A stretch of 16,266 nt of DNA, taken from NCBI GenBank assembly GCA_031423755.1, contig JANPGC010000115.1, positions 1-16,266 on the forward strand, written 5' to 3'. The notes under the pieces were generated by a model. It saw only the letters and a program-made list of their open reading frames with translations. It did not search any database and was not told where the DNA came from. Made by a program: the position numbers and the translations under genes. The stretch comes from JANMEX01 sp031423755 (lineage in GTDB: Bacteria > Pseudomonadota > Alphaproteobacteria > Rhizobiales > Rhizobiaceae). The first letter of the stretch is position 1, and every line of letters begins with the position of its first letter. This document shows, in pieces, positions 1 through 6,877 of the stretch.

Positions 1-897
1 CTGATCTACAGACCAAAGGGCGAAGAAGAAGTTTCGGACGAAACCACCGGCAAAACTTCGATGGCGCCGACGTTCTCACTTAACCGGCAGAGCCCGATTG
101 CCAAGGCCAAGCTGATCATCGTCGATGAATGCTCGATGGTGGATGAGCAGCTTGGCAAGGATCTGATGAGTTTTGGAACGCCCATCCTTGTGCTGGGCGA
201 TCCCGGCCAGTTGCCGCCCATCTCGGGCGGAGGCTATTTTACCGATCACGAGCCGGACCATTTGCTGACGGAAATTCACCGGCAAGCGCGTGACAATCCG
301 ATCATCAGGCTGGCTATGGATGTGCGCGAGGGCCGCGAGTTCATGATCGGCGATTATGGCTTGACGCAGGTGATTTCCAAGTCGGACGTGACGCAGGAGC
401 TGGTCTTGGATGCGGATCAGGTTCTGGTCGGCACCAACCGGACGCGGCGGCGCTATAACCAGCGGCTACGCGAATTGAAAGGCTTTACTGCCGACATTCC
501 GCAAGCCGGCGACAAGCTGGTGTGCCTGCGCAACGATCCGGGCAAAGGTCTGCTGAACGGTTCGCTTTGGAAGGTGATGACATCATCCAAGGAAACTGTG
601 AAGCCGGGCATCAATCTTCTGATTGCGCCGGAGGATGACGAGCCGGGGCGCAGCGTTGCCAAGATCAAACTGCTCAAACAACAGTTTGAAGACCCGGACA
701 CGGAAATCCCGTGGCAGACCAAGAAGCGCTTTGACGATTTCGACTTCGGCTACGCGCTGACGGTTCACAAGGCGCAAGGCTCGCAGTGGAACAATGTCGT
801 GCTTTTTGACGAAAGCTACGCCTTCAAAGACATGCGCCAAAGATGGCTGTATACTGCTGTGACGCGTGCGGCAGAGCGTTTGACCGTGGTCAGGTAA
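1..897 (+). CDS. RecD/Pif1-like ATP-dependent DNA helicase, C-terminal part (5' end outside window)
   Basis: The reading frame is open from the first base, so the N-terminus lies to the left of the window; 298 residues are visible. SF1B helicase motifs appear in order: a Walker B/motif II IIVDECSMVDE, motif III VLGDPGQLPPI, a TEIHRQ segment typical of RecD/Pif1 proteins, and the C-terminal UvrD_C_2-type block with YALTVHKAQGSQW and YTAVTRAAERL. Walker A must lie in the missing part. By family, these enzymes use ATP to move 5'-3' on single-stranded DNA and unwind duplexes. No RecB or RecC neighbour is visible, so it is more likely a stand-alone RecD2/Pif1-type or phage-like accessory helicase than the RecBCD subunit. 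The stop codon TAA (895-897) overlaps the end of the convergent membrane-protein gene by 8 bp. Family assignment is firm; the exact cellular role is not known. Confidence 0.9.
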   Translation: MIYRPKGEEEVSDETTGKTSMAPTFSLNRQSPIAKAKLIIVDECSMVDEQLGKDLMSFGTPILVLGDPGQLPPISGGGYFTDHEPDHLLTEIHRQARDNPIIRLAMDVREGREFMIGDYGLTQVISKSDVTQELVLDADQVLVGTNRTRRRYNQRLRELKGFTADIPQAGDKLVCLRNDPGKGLLNGSLWKVMTSSKETVKPGINLLIAPEDDEPGRSVAKIKLLKQQFEDPDTEIPWQTKKRFDDFDFGYALTVHKAQGSQWNNVVLFDESYAFKDMRQRWLYTAVTRAAERLTVVR

Positions 898-1276
898 GTC
901 TTGAGTGAGCAGGCTCTCGGTCCTTGAAGAAAATGACGGCCATCAAGACTGTGCCTGCAAAAACGATGATCGATCCCAGTTTGACGAGGTCGGCGTTGCC
1001 GGTTGAATCCACGAGGATCTTGCCGGCCACGAAAAGCACGGTGCCGATCACATAAATCCAGAACTGCGGCTTGGCGAGGCGCGACAGTTTCATTGCCGGG
1101 AAGAAGCGGTAGATGAGGCCGAACAGCACTGAAAGCGTGAAGCCGACAAGATTGGCATGCGCATGTGAATTGGCGAACTGGCGATTCTCGGTGGCGCCAA
1201 GCCACATGCCAAAAACCATACCAAAAATGAGCCAGGCGAACCCAATGGCAATATAATACTCATCGATCTTTTTCAT
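890..1276 (-). CDS. Small four-helix membrane protein with HAHANLVGF motif (oxidase-subunit-I-like)
   Basis: A 128-residue integral membrane protein. Four hydrophobic helices lie at about residues 9-28, 42-60, 72-90 and 98-117. The ATG at 1276 is preferred because GGAGGGGG sits 6 nt upstream; the frame extends further only through an ATT codon. The second helix begins with S-H38-A-H40-A-N-L-V-G-F, a motif I recall from short membrane proteins resembling one helix bundle of haem-copper oxidase subunit I. The two histidines could bind haem or metal, but that is inference. The protein is far too short to be a complete oxidase subunit, which has about twelve helices. No other respiratory gene lies nearby. 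It converges with the helicase gene, overlapping by 8 bp. Function unknown; gene reality is supported by the strong ribosome binding site and clean topology. Confidence 0.8.
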   Translation of the reverse strand: MKKIDEYYIAIGFAWLIFGMVFGMWLGATENRQFANSHAHANLVGFTLSVLFGLIYRFFPAMKLSRLAKPQFWIYVIGTVLFVAGKILVDSTGNADLVKLGSIIVFAGTVLMAVIFFKDREPAHSRLT

Positions 1277-1465
1277 GATTATCCCCCTCCGGCGCAATGG
1301 CCTTTTGCCAAGATACGCCTCAGAAACGGTGATGCCAACGTCATGAGAATTGCGCAGGACGCGTTACTGCAAGTTTGACGCAATTGTTAGAGATTTAGAG
1401 TCGCTGCATAGAGTCCGGGAACCATCTGTGCGAAAATCCCTTACCTTATCGGCCAAACGGGAAGT

Positions 1466-1486
1466 GTTAACAGATTGCGTTAACGC
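1466..1486. promoter_or_regulatory. Paired GTTAAC palindromes upstream of small membrane protein gene
   Basis: Two palindromic boxes, TGTTAACA (1465-1472) and GCGTTAACGC (1477-1486), share a GTTAAC core with a 13-bp repeat distance. They lie about 40-60 bp upstream of the ATG at 1528. Such spacing and symmetry fit a tandem operator, but the regulator is unknown. The rest of the 1277-1527 spacer shows no ORF that I trust and no RNA gene; it contains three GAGTC sites (1398, 1411, 1497). Confidence 0.3.
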
Positions 1487-1527
1487 TGCCGTGCCAGAGT
1501 CGGATTTTGCAACAAGGACCACCGTCC

Positions 1528-1800
1528 ATGAAAAGTGCATTCTCTGTCTTCACGCTGTTTGCCAGCACAACCGTGTGCAACGCCGGGCCAATGTTCGCCG
1601 GGTTCGAGTTGCCGCAGAACATCACTGGCGGCTATGTCATCGGCGCCGGCTTCGGCATTGCGGGTATTTTGACTTTGACCCTCTTTCTTTTCCTCAGCAG
1701 TTCGCAGAAGCGCAAGACGCAAAAAGTGCAACTGGCCTATGAGACGCAGTTGGAGACGTTCCGGCAGTCAATCCGGAAGTCTGGTGCAAACCGGGGATAG
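1528..1800 (+). CDS. Small signal-peptide/membrane protein, unknown function
   Basis: A 90-residue protein. The ATG at 1528 is chosen because AAGGA lies 9 nt upstream; an in-frame TTG at 1507 lacks such a signal. The N-terminus MKSAFSVFTLFASTTVCNA looks like a signal peptide with cleavage after CNA. A second hydrophobic stretch (about residues 35-60, rich in glycine then leucine and phenylalanine) should span the membrane. The C-terminal tail is basic and polar (SSQKRKTQKVQ...), predicted to be cytoplasmic. The likely topology is an N-terminal periplasmic segment, one membrane helix and a cytoplasmic tail. I do not recognise a family. It lies alone between the GTTAAC palindromes and pdxJ and may have its own promoter. 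Confidence 0.6.
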   Translation: MKSAFSVFTLFASTTVCNAGPMFAGFELPQNITGGYVIGAGFGIAGILTLTLFLFLSSSQKRKTQKVQLAYETQLETFRQSIRKSGANRG

Positions 1801-1909
1801 AACAGCAGCTGCTTTCGTCTGTTCACAGAAGCTGATCGCATCCATCAGACATTGGGCATTGAAGTGACTGTTGCGTTGTGGAAAGAAACACACCTTCAGT
1901 GAGACCGCC

Positions 1910-2662
1910 ATGCCTGCACAACTCTCCGTCAACATCAATGCCATCGCCTATCTGAGAAACCGCCGCGACCTGCCGTGGCCAAACCTTGTCAACCTCGGCC
2001 GCATCGCGTTGAAGGCGGGTGCTCATGGACTGACGGTCCATCCGCGCCCCGACGAGCGGCACATCCGTTTTTCTGATCTCGCGCCGATCCGGGCGCTGAT
2101 TGACGATGAGTTTCCTCGCGCCGAGTTCAACATTGAGGGCTATCCGACTGCCGAGTTTCTCGCACTCTGCGAACGGCATCAGCCGGAGCAGGTGACGCTT
2201 GTGCCTGATGATCCATCGCAGCCGACCTCCGATCATGGCTGGGATTTTACTGGCCAAGGCAATTTCCTGCGTGATGTTGTGCAGCGGCTGAAGGCCAAGC
2301 GGATGCGGGTGTCGCTGTTTGCTGATCCGGATGCGAATGCTGCCGCGATTGCCGCTGCCAAGGCGACTGGAGCGGACCGGGTTGAACTCTACACTGGTCC
2401 GTATGGCTCTTGCCACAGTGATTCAATCGAAGCGGCCAAGGCTCTGGAAACACTGGCCAACACCGCGCGTCTTGCCGCTTTGGCCGGCCTTGAGGTGAAT
2501 GCCGGCCATGATCTGACGGTGGCCAATCTGCCTGCGCTGTGCAAGGCGATCCCCGGCCTCAAAGAGGTTTCCATCGGCCACGGGCTGACATGCGATGCTC
2601 TCGAATTTGGCATGGCTGGTACGGTGGAGCGGCATTTGAAGGCGCTTGGCGTCACTGGCTGA
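1910..2662 (+). CDS. pdxJ: Pyridoxine 5'-phosphate synthase
   Basis: PdxJ condenses 1-deoxy-D-xylulose 5-phosphate with 3-amino-2-oxopropyl phosphate to give pyridoxine 5'-phosphate, the ring-closing step of DXP-dependent vitamin B6 synthesis, in the cytoplasm. The 250-residue length fits the family's TIM barrel. Recognisable blocks are LSVNINAIAYLRNRR at the N-terminus, GLTVHPRPDERHI, FNIEGYPT, VTLVPDDPSQ, RVSLFADPD, RVELYTG, VNAGHDL and VSIGHGL near the C-terminus. Residues matching the E. coli catalytic set are H44, E76, E159 and H200. The sequence departs from the E. coli type: NIEGY replaces NLEMA and LYTG replaces IHTG. The start is taken as the ATG at 1910 because the protein then begins MPAQLSVNIN like other PdxJ proteins; an upstream in-frame extension has no family support. 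The gene stands alone, with 62 bp before the next start. Confidence 0.92.
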   Translation: MPAQLSVNINAIAYLRNRRDLPWPNLVNLGRIALKAGAHGLTVHPRPDERHIRFSDLAPIRALIDDEFPRAEFNIEGYPTAEFLALCERHQPEQVTLVPDDPSQPTSDHGWDFTGQGNFLRDVVQRLKAKRMRVSLFADPDANAAAIAAAKATGADRVELYTGPYGSCHSDSIEAAKALETLANTARLAALAGLEVNAGHDLTVANLPALCKAIPGLKEVSIGHGLTCDALEFGMAGTVERHLKALGVTG

Positions 2663-2724
2663 CGCTGCGGCGAGATGCCTTGGTGCACACAATTTTCAAC
2701 TGTCTATGATTTCATTCCGGCGGG

Positions 2725-3969
2725 ATGCCGGAGGCGGGTTTGAAGATATTGGACATTGCAATTGTCGGTGCCGGACCGGCGGGTCTGGCGACGGCGCTTT
2801 ATCTCAAACGACAGGGACACCGGCCCGTTATCTTCGAACGTTTTGAATCGGTTGCACCGGTTGGCTCAGGCTTGATGCTGCAGCCGACGGGTCTGACAGT
2901 GTTGCACGATCTCGGGCTGTTGCCTGCGATCATGGCGCTTGGGCATCCGATTCACAGGCTGATCGGTACCGATGCAAAGACAAAGATGCCCGTGCTGGAC
3001 GTGCGCTACGATGCATTGTCGCGCGGGCGCTTCGGGCTGGCGGTCAACCGGTCGGCACTGTTTGACGTCCTGCATAATGCGGTGACCGAATGTGCGGTCG
3101 AACTGAGGACAGGTGCCGCAGTCGAGACGGTAGCCGCGAGCAACGCTCATGTTCGTGTGCTTGGAGACAATGGCAAGGCGCTGGGCACCTTTGATCTGCT
3201 TATCGATACGTCCGGTGCGCATTCACAATTGCGCAGCTTTGCCAAGTATCCGAGCGAGCCGAGGGCTCTTGCCTATGGCGCATTGTGGGCGATGCTTGAT
3301 TGGCATGGCGACGGCTTTGAGGCCCATGCGTTGACGCAGCGCTACGACAAGGCGAGCGTGATGATCGGCGTGCTGCCGACCGGCAAGCTCAAGGTTGGCG
3401 GACAAGACAAGGCCGCGTTCTTCTGGAGTATGAAGCCGGCGGACATAGCATCGGCGAAAGATGCGGGATTGCAGGCTTGGAAACATCGCGTGCTCGGTTA
3501 TTGGCCGGAATGCTCGGTCTATCTCGATCAGATCGCAAGCTTCGACGACATGACGCTTGCACATTATGGACACCACACGCTGCGGGTTCCAGCGGGTGAG
3601 CGGATCGCATTTGTTGGCGACAGCGCCCATTCGGCGAGCCCTCAATTGGGGCAGGGTGCCAACATGGCGCTCCTGGATGCGCGGGCATTGTCGCATGCCT
3701 TGACGACGAATGCCGACGCGTCAGATGCGCTGGCCGCTTACGCCAAGGCGCGGCGTGTGCACGTCCAGGTGTTTCAGGCGCTGTCGGCGGCGTTCACGCC
3801 GTTTTATCAGTCCGACTCGGCAGTATTGGCATTTGTCCGCGATCGTCTGGTTTCAACACTCGCGCGCATTCCGCCGACGCCGCAGATGTTGGCCTCGATG
3901 GTGTCGGGGACGCTGGTTGATCCTTTTGCAGCAATCGGGCTCAGCGAATGTGATTGGACCAAGACGTGA
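2725..3969 (+). CDS. UbiH-like FAD-dependent monooxygenase
   Basis: A 414-residue class A flavoprotein monooxygenase. An N-terminal Rossmann FAD site (GAGPAG at 15-20, with E38 ending the second strand) and a C-terminal GD motif (GDSAHSASPQLGQGAN) are intact. Members use NAD(P)H and oxygen to hydroxylate aromatic or polyketide-like substrates. The middle DG motif, normally ADGxxSxxR, reads TSGAHSQLR here: S163 replaces the usual aspartate. The start is uncertain. The ATG at 2725 has only a poor ribosome binding site, whereas a TTG at 2740 has GGAGG 5 nt upstream and would begin just before the FAD site. The gene ends TGA at 3967-3969 overlapping a GTG start of the next gene, so the two are translationally coupled and probably work together. 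The substrate cannot be read from sequence. Confidence 0.85.
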   Translation: MPEAGLKILDIAIVGAGPAGLATALYLKRQGHRPVIFERFESVAPVGSGLMLQPTGLTVLHDLGLLPAIMALGHPIHRLIGTDAKTKMPVLDVRYDALSRGRFGLAVNRSALFDVLHNAVTECAVELRTGAAVETVAASNAHVRVLGDNGKALGTFDLLIDTSGAHSQLRSFAKYPSEPRALAYGALWAMLDWHGDGFEAHALTQRYDKASVMIGVLPTGKLKVGGQDKAAFFWSMKPADIASAKDAGLQAWKHRVLGYWPECSVYLDQIASFDDMTLAHYGHHTLRVPAGERIAFVGDSAHSASPQLGQGANMALLDARALSHALTTNADASDALAAYAKARRVHVQVFQALSAAFTPFYQSDSAVLAFVRDRLVSTLARIPPTPQMLASMVSGTLVDPFAAIGLSECDWTKT

Positions 3970-5636
3970 CCGGCGTTCGGCCTGCCGTGCTGATTGTTGG
4001 AGGGTCTGGCGCATTCGGGGCCCATCTGTGCCGGCGTCTGGCCCGGCTGAAACTGTGGCGAATATTGATTGGCGGGCGGCGCGCGGAAAATGCCGAGGCG
4101 CTGATTGCAGAATTGGCGGCGTTCGATCCGGATTGTGAGCCGAGGTTTGTGCCGTTCGACCGCAATCATCTTTTCTCGGATGGTATTCGGAAGCTTGGCG
4201 TGTCGGCTGTGGTTGATGCTGCCGGACCGTTTCAAGCAAGCTCCTATGCCCTTGTCGAAGCGTCCATTGCAGCCGGGGCGCATTATATTGACCTTTGCGA
4301 TGCGCGGGGATTTGCCAAAGGGATCAGCGCATTTGACGGTGCTGCCAAGGCGGCCGGGGTTGCCGTGCTGACCGGAGCAAGCTCGACGCCTGCGGTCTCC
4401 AACGCGATGCTGCGTGACTTGGTCCCCTCTTGGCAAAGCATTGACCGGATCAGCGTCGCGATCCTGCCGGGAAATCAGGCGCCGCGCGGCCGGTCTGTGA
4501 TGGCGGCCATACTCTCTTGGGTTGGAGAGACGGTTCGGGTGTTTGACGACGGACGGTGGCAGGATCAGCGGGGTTGGAGCGGGTCGCGCAAAGTATCTCT
4601 GGGCGCGTTGGGCTGGCGTAACGCGGCCTTGGCGGAAACACCGGACCTTGACGTTTTGGTTGAGGATTTCAAGCCACGGGTTTCGGCACGTTTCCATGCC
4701 GGGCTGGAGCTTGGCCTGATGCATCACGGGTTGCGGTTTGCCGGATGGCTGCGGCGATTTCGACTTTTGCCGCGGCTGGACCGGCTGACATATTGGTTCC
4801 AGTTGCTCGCGCAGCCACTGGCACAATTCGGCACCGATTCCGGCGGCATGGTTGTTGAGGCGGATGGCATTGATGCTGACGGACATGCGGTTCGCGGCAC
4901 GTCCAGGCTCATTGCGCAAAACGGACACGGTCCCATCATCCCGGCGCTGGCTTCTGTTGCAATCCTGAAACGGCTTGCGGACGGAACCCTGTCCTTTCGC
5001 GGCGCTGATCACGCCGGACATCATGTCGAGATGGGGGAGATCATGTCGATGGTGCCGGACCTCGACATAGCTCTCGAGTGCGAGGTGCAGCGGCGCGGCG
5101 GCGCGTTGTTCCGCACGGTATTGGGTGATGTGGACTTTGAACGCATGCCCGCCACAACGAGGGAATTGCATCGCGGCACCCCGGCAGTGGTGGCCTCAGG
5201 GTTTGCCGACATTGACCCGGCGGATAATTTGGTCGGTCGGCTGGTCTCGGCACTGTTCCGGTTTCCCAAACCGGGGCGGCAGGTGCCAGTTCATGTGTTG
5301 ATCGAGAAAGCGGATGAAGGCGAGCGCTGGGTGCGGCGTTATCCGGATCGGGTGATGCATTCGGTGATGAGCAATCCGAACTCCGGGCACAAGACGGTGG
5401 AGGAGACATTTGGCATCTTTTCGTTCCGCATGAAGATATCCGCGCGTTTAGACGGGCTGGATATGCATATGGTTTCAGCGCGTGCCGGTTGGGTGCCACT
5501 GCCATGGTTCCTTGTTCCGGATATTGTTGCAACGGAACGGGTCGACGATCTTGGCCGACACTTGTTTGATGTTTCGATCAGCCTGCCGGTTATTGGCAAG
5601 ATTGTGCACTATTGCGGCTGGCTGGAGGTCAGATAG
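3966..5636 (+). CDS. Saccharopine-dehydrogenase-like NAD(P)-binding protein fused to DUF4166
   Basis: A 556-residue two-part protein. Residues about 5-120 form a Rossmann NAD(P) fold of the saccharopine-dehydrogenase-like type (AVLIVGGSGAFGAHLCRRLA, then AVVDAAGPFQ). Residues about 380-556 match DUF4166: LFRTVLGDVDFERMP, RELH, a GERWVRRY segment, ETFGIFSFRM, LPWFLVP and a final LPVIGKIVHYCGWL. The region between is uncharacterised. The start is taken as GTG at 3966, whose TGA overlap with the upstream stop is typical of translational coupling; a TTG at 3954 is the alternative and adds four residues. The fold implies an NAD(P)-linked reductase or dehydrogenase acting in the cytoplasm, paired with the monooxygenase. 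Substrate unknown; it is unlikely to be true lysine-pathway saccharopine dehydrogenase because of the C-terminal domain and context. Confidence 0.82.
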   Translation: MTGVRPAVLIVGGSGAFGAHLCRRLARLKLWRILIGGRRAENAEALIAELAAFDPDCEPRFVPFDRNHLFSDGIRKLGVSAVVDAAGPFQASSYALVEASIAAGAHYIDLCDARGFAKGISAFDGAAKAAGVAVLTGASSTPAVSNAMLRDLVPSWQSIDRISVAILPGNQAPRGRSVMAAILSWVGETVRVFDDGRWQDQRGWSGSRKVSLGALGWRNAALAETPDLDVLVEDFKPRVSARFHAGLELGLMHHGLRFAGWLRRFRLLPRLDRLTYWFQLLAQPLAQFGTDSGGMVVEADGIDADGHAVRGTSRLIAQNGHGPIIPALASVAILKRLADGTLSFRGADHAGHHVEMGEIMSMVPDLDIALECEVQRRGGALFRTVLGDVDFERMPATTRELHRGTPAVVASGFADIDPADNLVGRLVSALFRFPKPGRQVPVHVLIEKADEGERWVRRYPDRVMHSVMSNPNSGHKTVEETFGIFSFRMKISARLDGLDMHMVSARAGWVPLPWFLVPDIVATERVDDLGRHLFDVSISLPVIGKIVHYCGWLEVR

Positions 5637-5643
5637 CGCGTGG

Positions 5644-6087
5644 TCAGAAATACTGGCGGCAGCCGCGCAGGTCTTTGCGCAAGTCTTTCGGATTCTTCGA
5701 AGTCGAGAAAGCCACCGTGTCACCCATGTAGTAGGCATCATAGTCGGCGAGCTTATTGGCAACTGCCTCCTTCTCCAGGTTTAACGCGACGTTGCCGATG
5801 CGCTGGTCCAACTTGAGAATGATGTCCCGCGGATTTCTCTTGAAGTGCTTTTCCTGAAGCACGTCCATCATGACGAGGTTGCGGATGGTGGAGTTGCACC
5901 AGAAGGCGTAATCGGTGTCGGGATCCAGCTCCGGATGCGGGCCGGGGTCTGGTGTTGTCGATGCAGAAGGCGCGTCGTCGCTGGAGGCTTGCGCGAAGGC
6001 TGGAACTGCGGAGCCAAGCACGGCAAAAAACATGGCGATTGCGGGTATCAAGAATCTCAGCAAGTTGTCCCCCTTCGATGATGGCAT
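5644..6087 (-). CDS. Secreted or periplasmic small protein, unknown function
   Basis: A protein of up to 147 residues with a classical signal peptide (LLRFLIPAIAMFFAVLGSAVPAFA, cleavage after AFA), a linker rich in Ser, Pro, Asp and Thr, and a mature domain ending RGCRQYF. Two cysteines (FWCNS and GCRQ) could form a disulphide. The start is ambiguous: the ATG at 6087 gives a longer polar N-terminus with a poorly spaced AAAGG upstream. A TTG at 6063 has GGGGGA only 4 nt upstream and gives the compact leader MLRFLIPAI, so I slightly favour the TTG although the outer limit is reported here. It converges on the DUF4166 gene with a 7-bp gap. Its start faces the TetR gene across a shared regulatory region. 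No family recognised. Confidence 0.68.
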   Translation of the reverse strand: MPSSKGDNLLRFLIPAIAMFFAVLGSAVPAFAQASSDDAPSASTTPDPGPHPELDPDTDYAFWCNSTIRNLVMMDVLQEKHFKRNPRDIILKLDQRIGNVALNLEKEAVANKLADYDAYYMGDTVAFSTSKNPKDLRKDLRGCRQYF

Positions 6088-6173
6088 GTTAAGATCGTGC
6101 CTTTGGATGGAAAATTTATCAAGACAGGGGGATACGGCGCTTGCAAATGGATCAAACGAGCGCTAAGTGCCGA

Positions 6174-6193
6174 ACCGTAACGTTCGTTACGGT
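6174..6193. promoter_or_regulatory. Perfect 20-bp palindrome, likely TetR-family operator
   Basis: The sequence is ACCGTAACG-TT-CGTTACGGT: two perfect 9-bp arms around TT. It lies between the divergent genes 5644-6087 and 6226-6873, 32 bp before the regulator's ATG. TetR-family dimers typically bind symmetric operators of about this size next to their own gene. A TTGCAA at 6141 followed at 17 bp by TAAGTG is a weak promoter candidate that would place the start site in the palindrome; TACAAT at 6215-6220 is another. Binding by the adjacent TetR protein is inference. Confidence 0.6.
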
Positions 6194-6225
6194 AGGATGA
6201 CTTCAGGCGAGGCATACAATCCACC

Positions 6226-6873
6226 ATGACCATGCATGTCGAAATTGCGGACCTGACGGAGCGCCAGCAGGCTGTTCTTGATGCCGCGTTGGCGGCGATG
6301 GTGGAGGAGGGCGATGGGCTGACCATGACGTCCGTATCGCGCCGCGCAAGTTGCTCCAAGGAAACGCTCTACAAATGGTTCGGCGACCGTGACGGATTGT
6401 TGACCGCGACTGTTCGTTGGCAAGCATCCAAAGTTCCGGTCCCAACGATTGACCGTGACAGGCTGGACGAAAAGACGCTCAGCGCAACGCTCGAACAGTT
6501 TGCGCGGGATTGGCTCGGCGTGATTGCGAGCGACACATCGGTCGCCCTCAACCGGCTGGCTGTGAGCAATGCCGGCTCAGGCAAGAGCGATCTCGGGTCG
6601 ATTGTCTTGAAGAATGGCCGAAATGCCATGGCGCTTCGGCTAAAGCCAGTGCTGGAAGCCGCGCGCGATGCAAAAGTATTGGCCCATTTCGATGAAGCCG
6701 ACACACTGTTCGGTTCGTTTTTCGGTCTCGTTATACGGGACGTTCAAATCCGCCTCCTGCTTGGAGACGCGATCAAGCTTTCCGGTCCAGTGATCGCGGC
6801 AGATGCCGCGCGCGCGACCGGGCAGTTCATGGCCCTTTACGGGGCAAACAATCAAACCAAACGGGAAGGATAA
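6226..6873 (+). CDS. TetR/AcrR-family transcriptional regulator
   Basis: A 215-residue DNA-binding protein. The N-terminal helix-turn-helix covers about residues 10-63, with VLDAALAAMVEEG followed by TMTSVSRRASCSKETLYKWFGDRDGLLTATV, a textbook TetR pattern. The remaining alpha-helical part is the ligand-binding and dimerisation domain, resembling the AefR-like C-terminal type. The ligand is unknown. A perfect palindrome 32 bp upstream suggests autoregulation. The ATG at 6226 has no good Shine-Dalgarno sequence but sits 5 nt after TACAAT, so the transcript could be leaderless. ilvC begins 4 bp after its stop, so regulator and enzyme are probably one transcript. The palindrome may also control the divergent secreted protein. 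Confidence 0.9.
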   Translation: MTMHVEIADLTERQQAVLDAALAAMVEEGDGLTMTSVSRRASCSKETLYKWFGDRDGLLTATVRWQASKVPVPTIDRDRLDEKTLSATLEQFARDWLGVIASDTSVALNRLAVSNAGSGKSDLGSIVLKNGRNAMALRLKPVLEAARDAKVLAHFDEADTLFGSFFGLVIRDVQIRLLLGDAIKLSGPVIAADAARATGQFMALYGANNQTKREG

Positions 6874-6877
6874 AACC

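Noticed and set aside
1466..1484. CtrA-type binding site
   Set aside because: CtrA sites need TTAA-N7-TTAA; the two TTAA cores here are separated by 9 bp.
1350..1742. A 130-codon plus-strand frame over the spacer and small membrane protein
   Set aside because: It overlaps the small membrane protein in another frame; its product is Arg- and His-rich and lacks a family, while the overlapped gene has a signal peptide and ribosome binding site.
1804..1813. Ten-base palindrome AGCAGCTGCT after the small membrane protein gene as a terminator
   Set aside because: It has no loop and no T-run, so it cannot fold as a terminator hairpin.
3807..5171. A 454-codon open frame on the minus strand
   Set aside because: It lies wholly opposite the monooxygenase end and the DUF4166 fusion gene, which have clear family motifs; its product is rich in Arg, Pro and His with no domain, as expected for an antisense shadow of GC-rich coding DNA.
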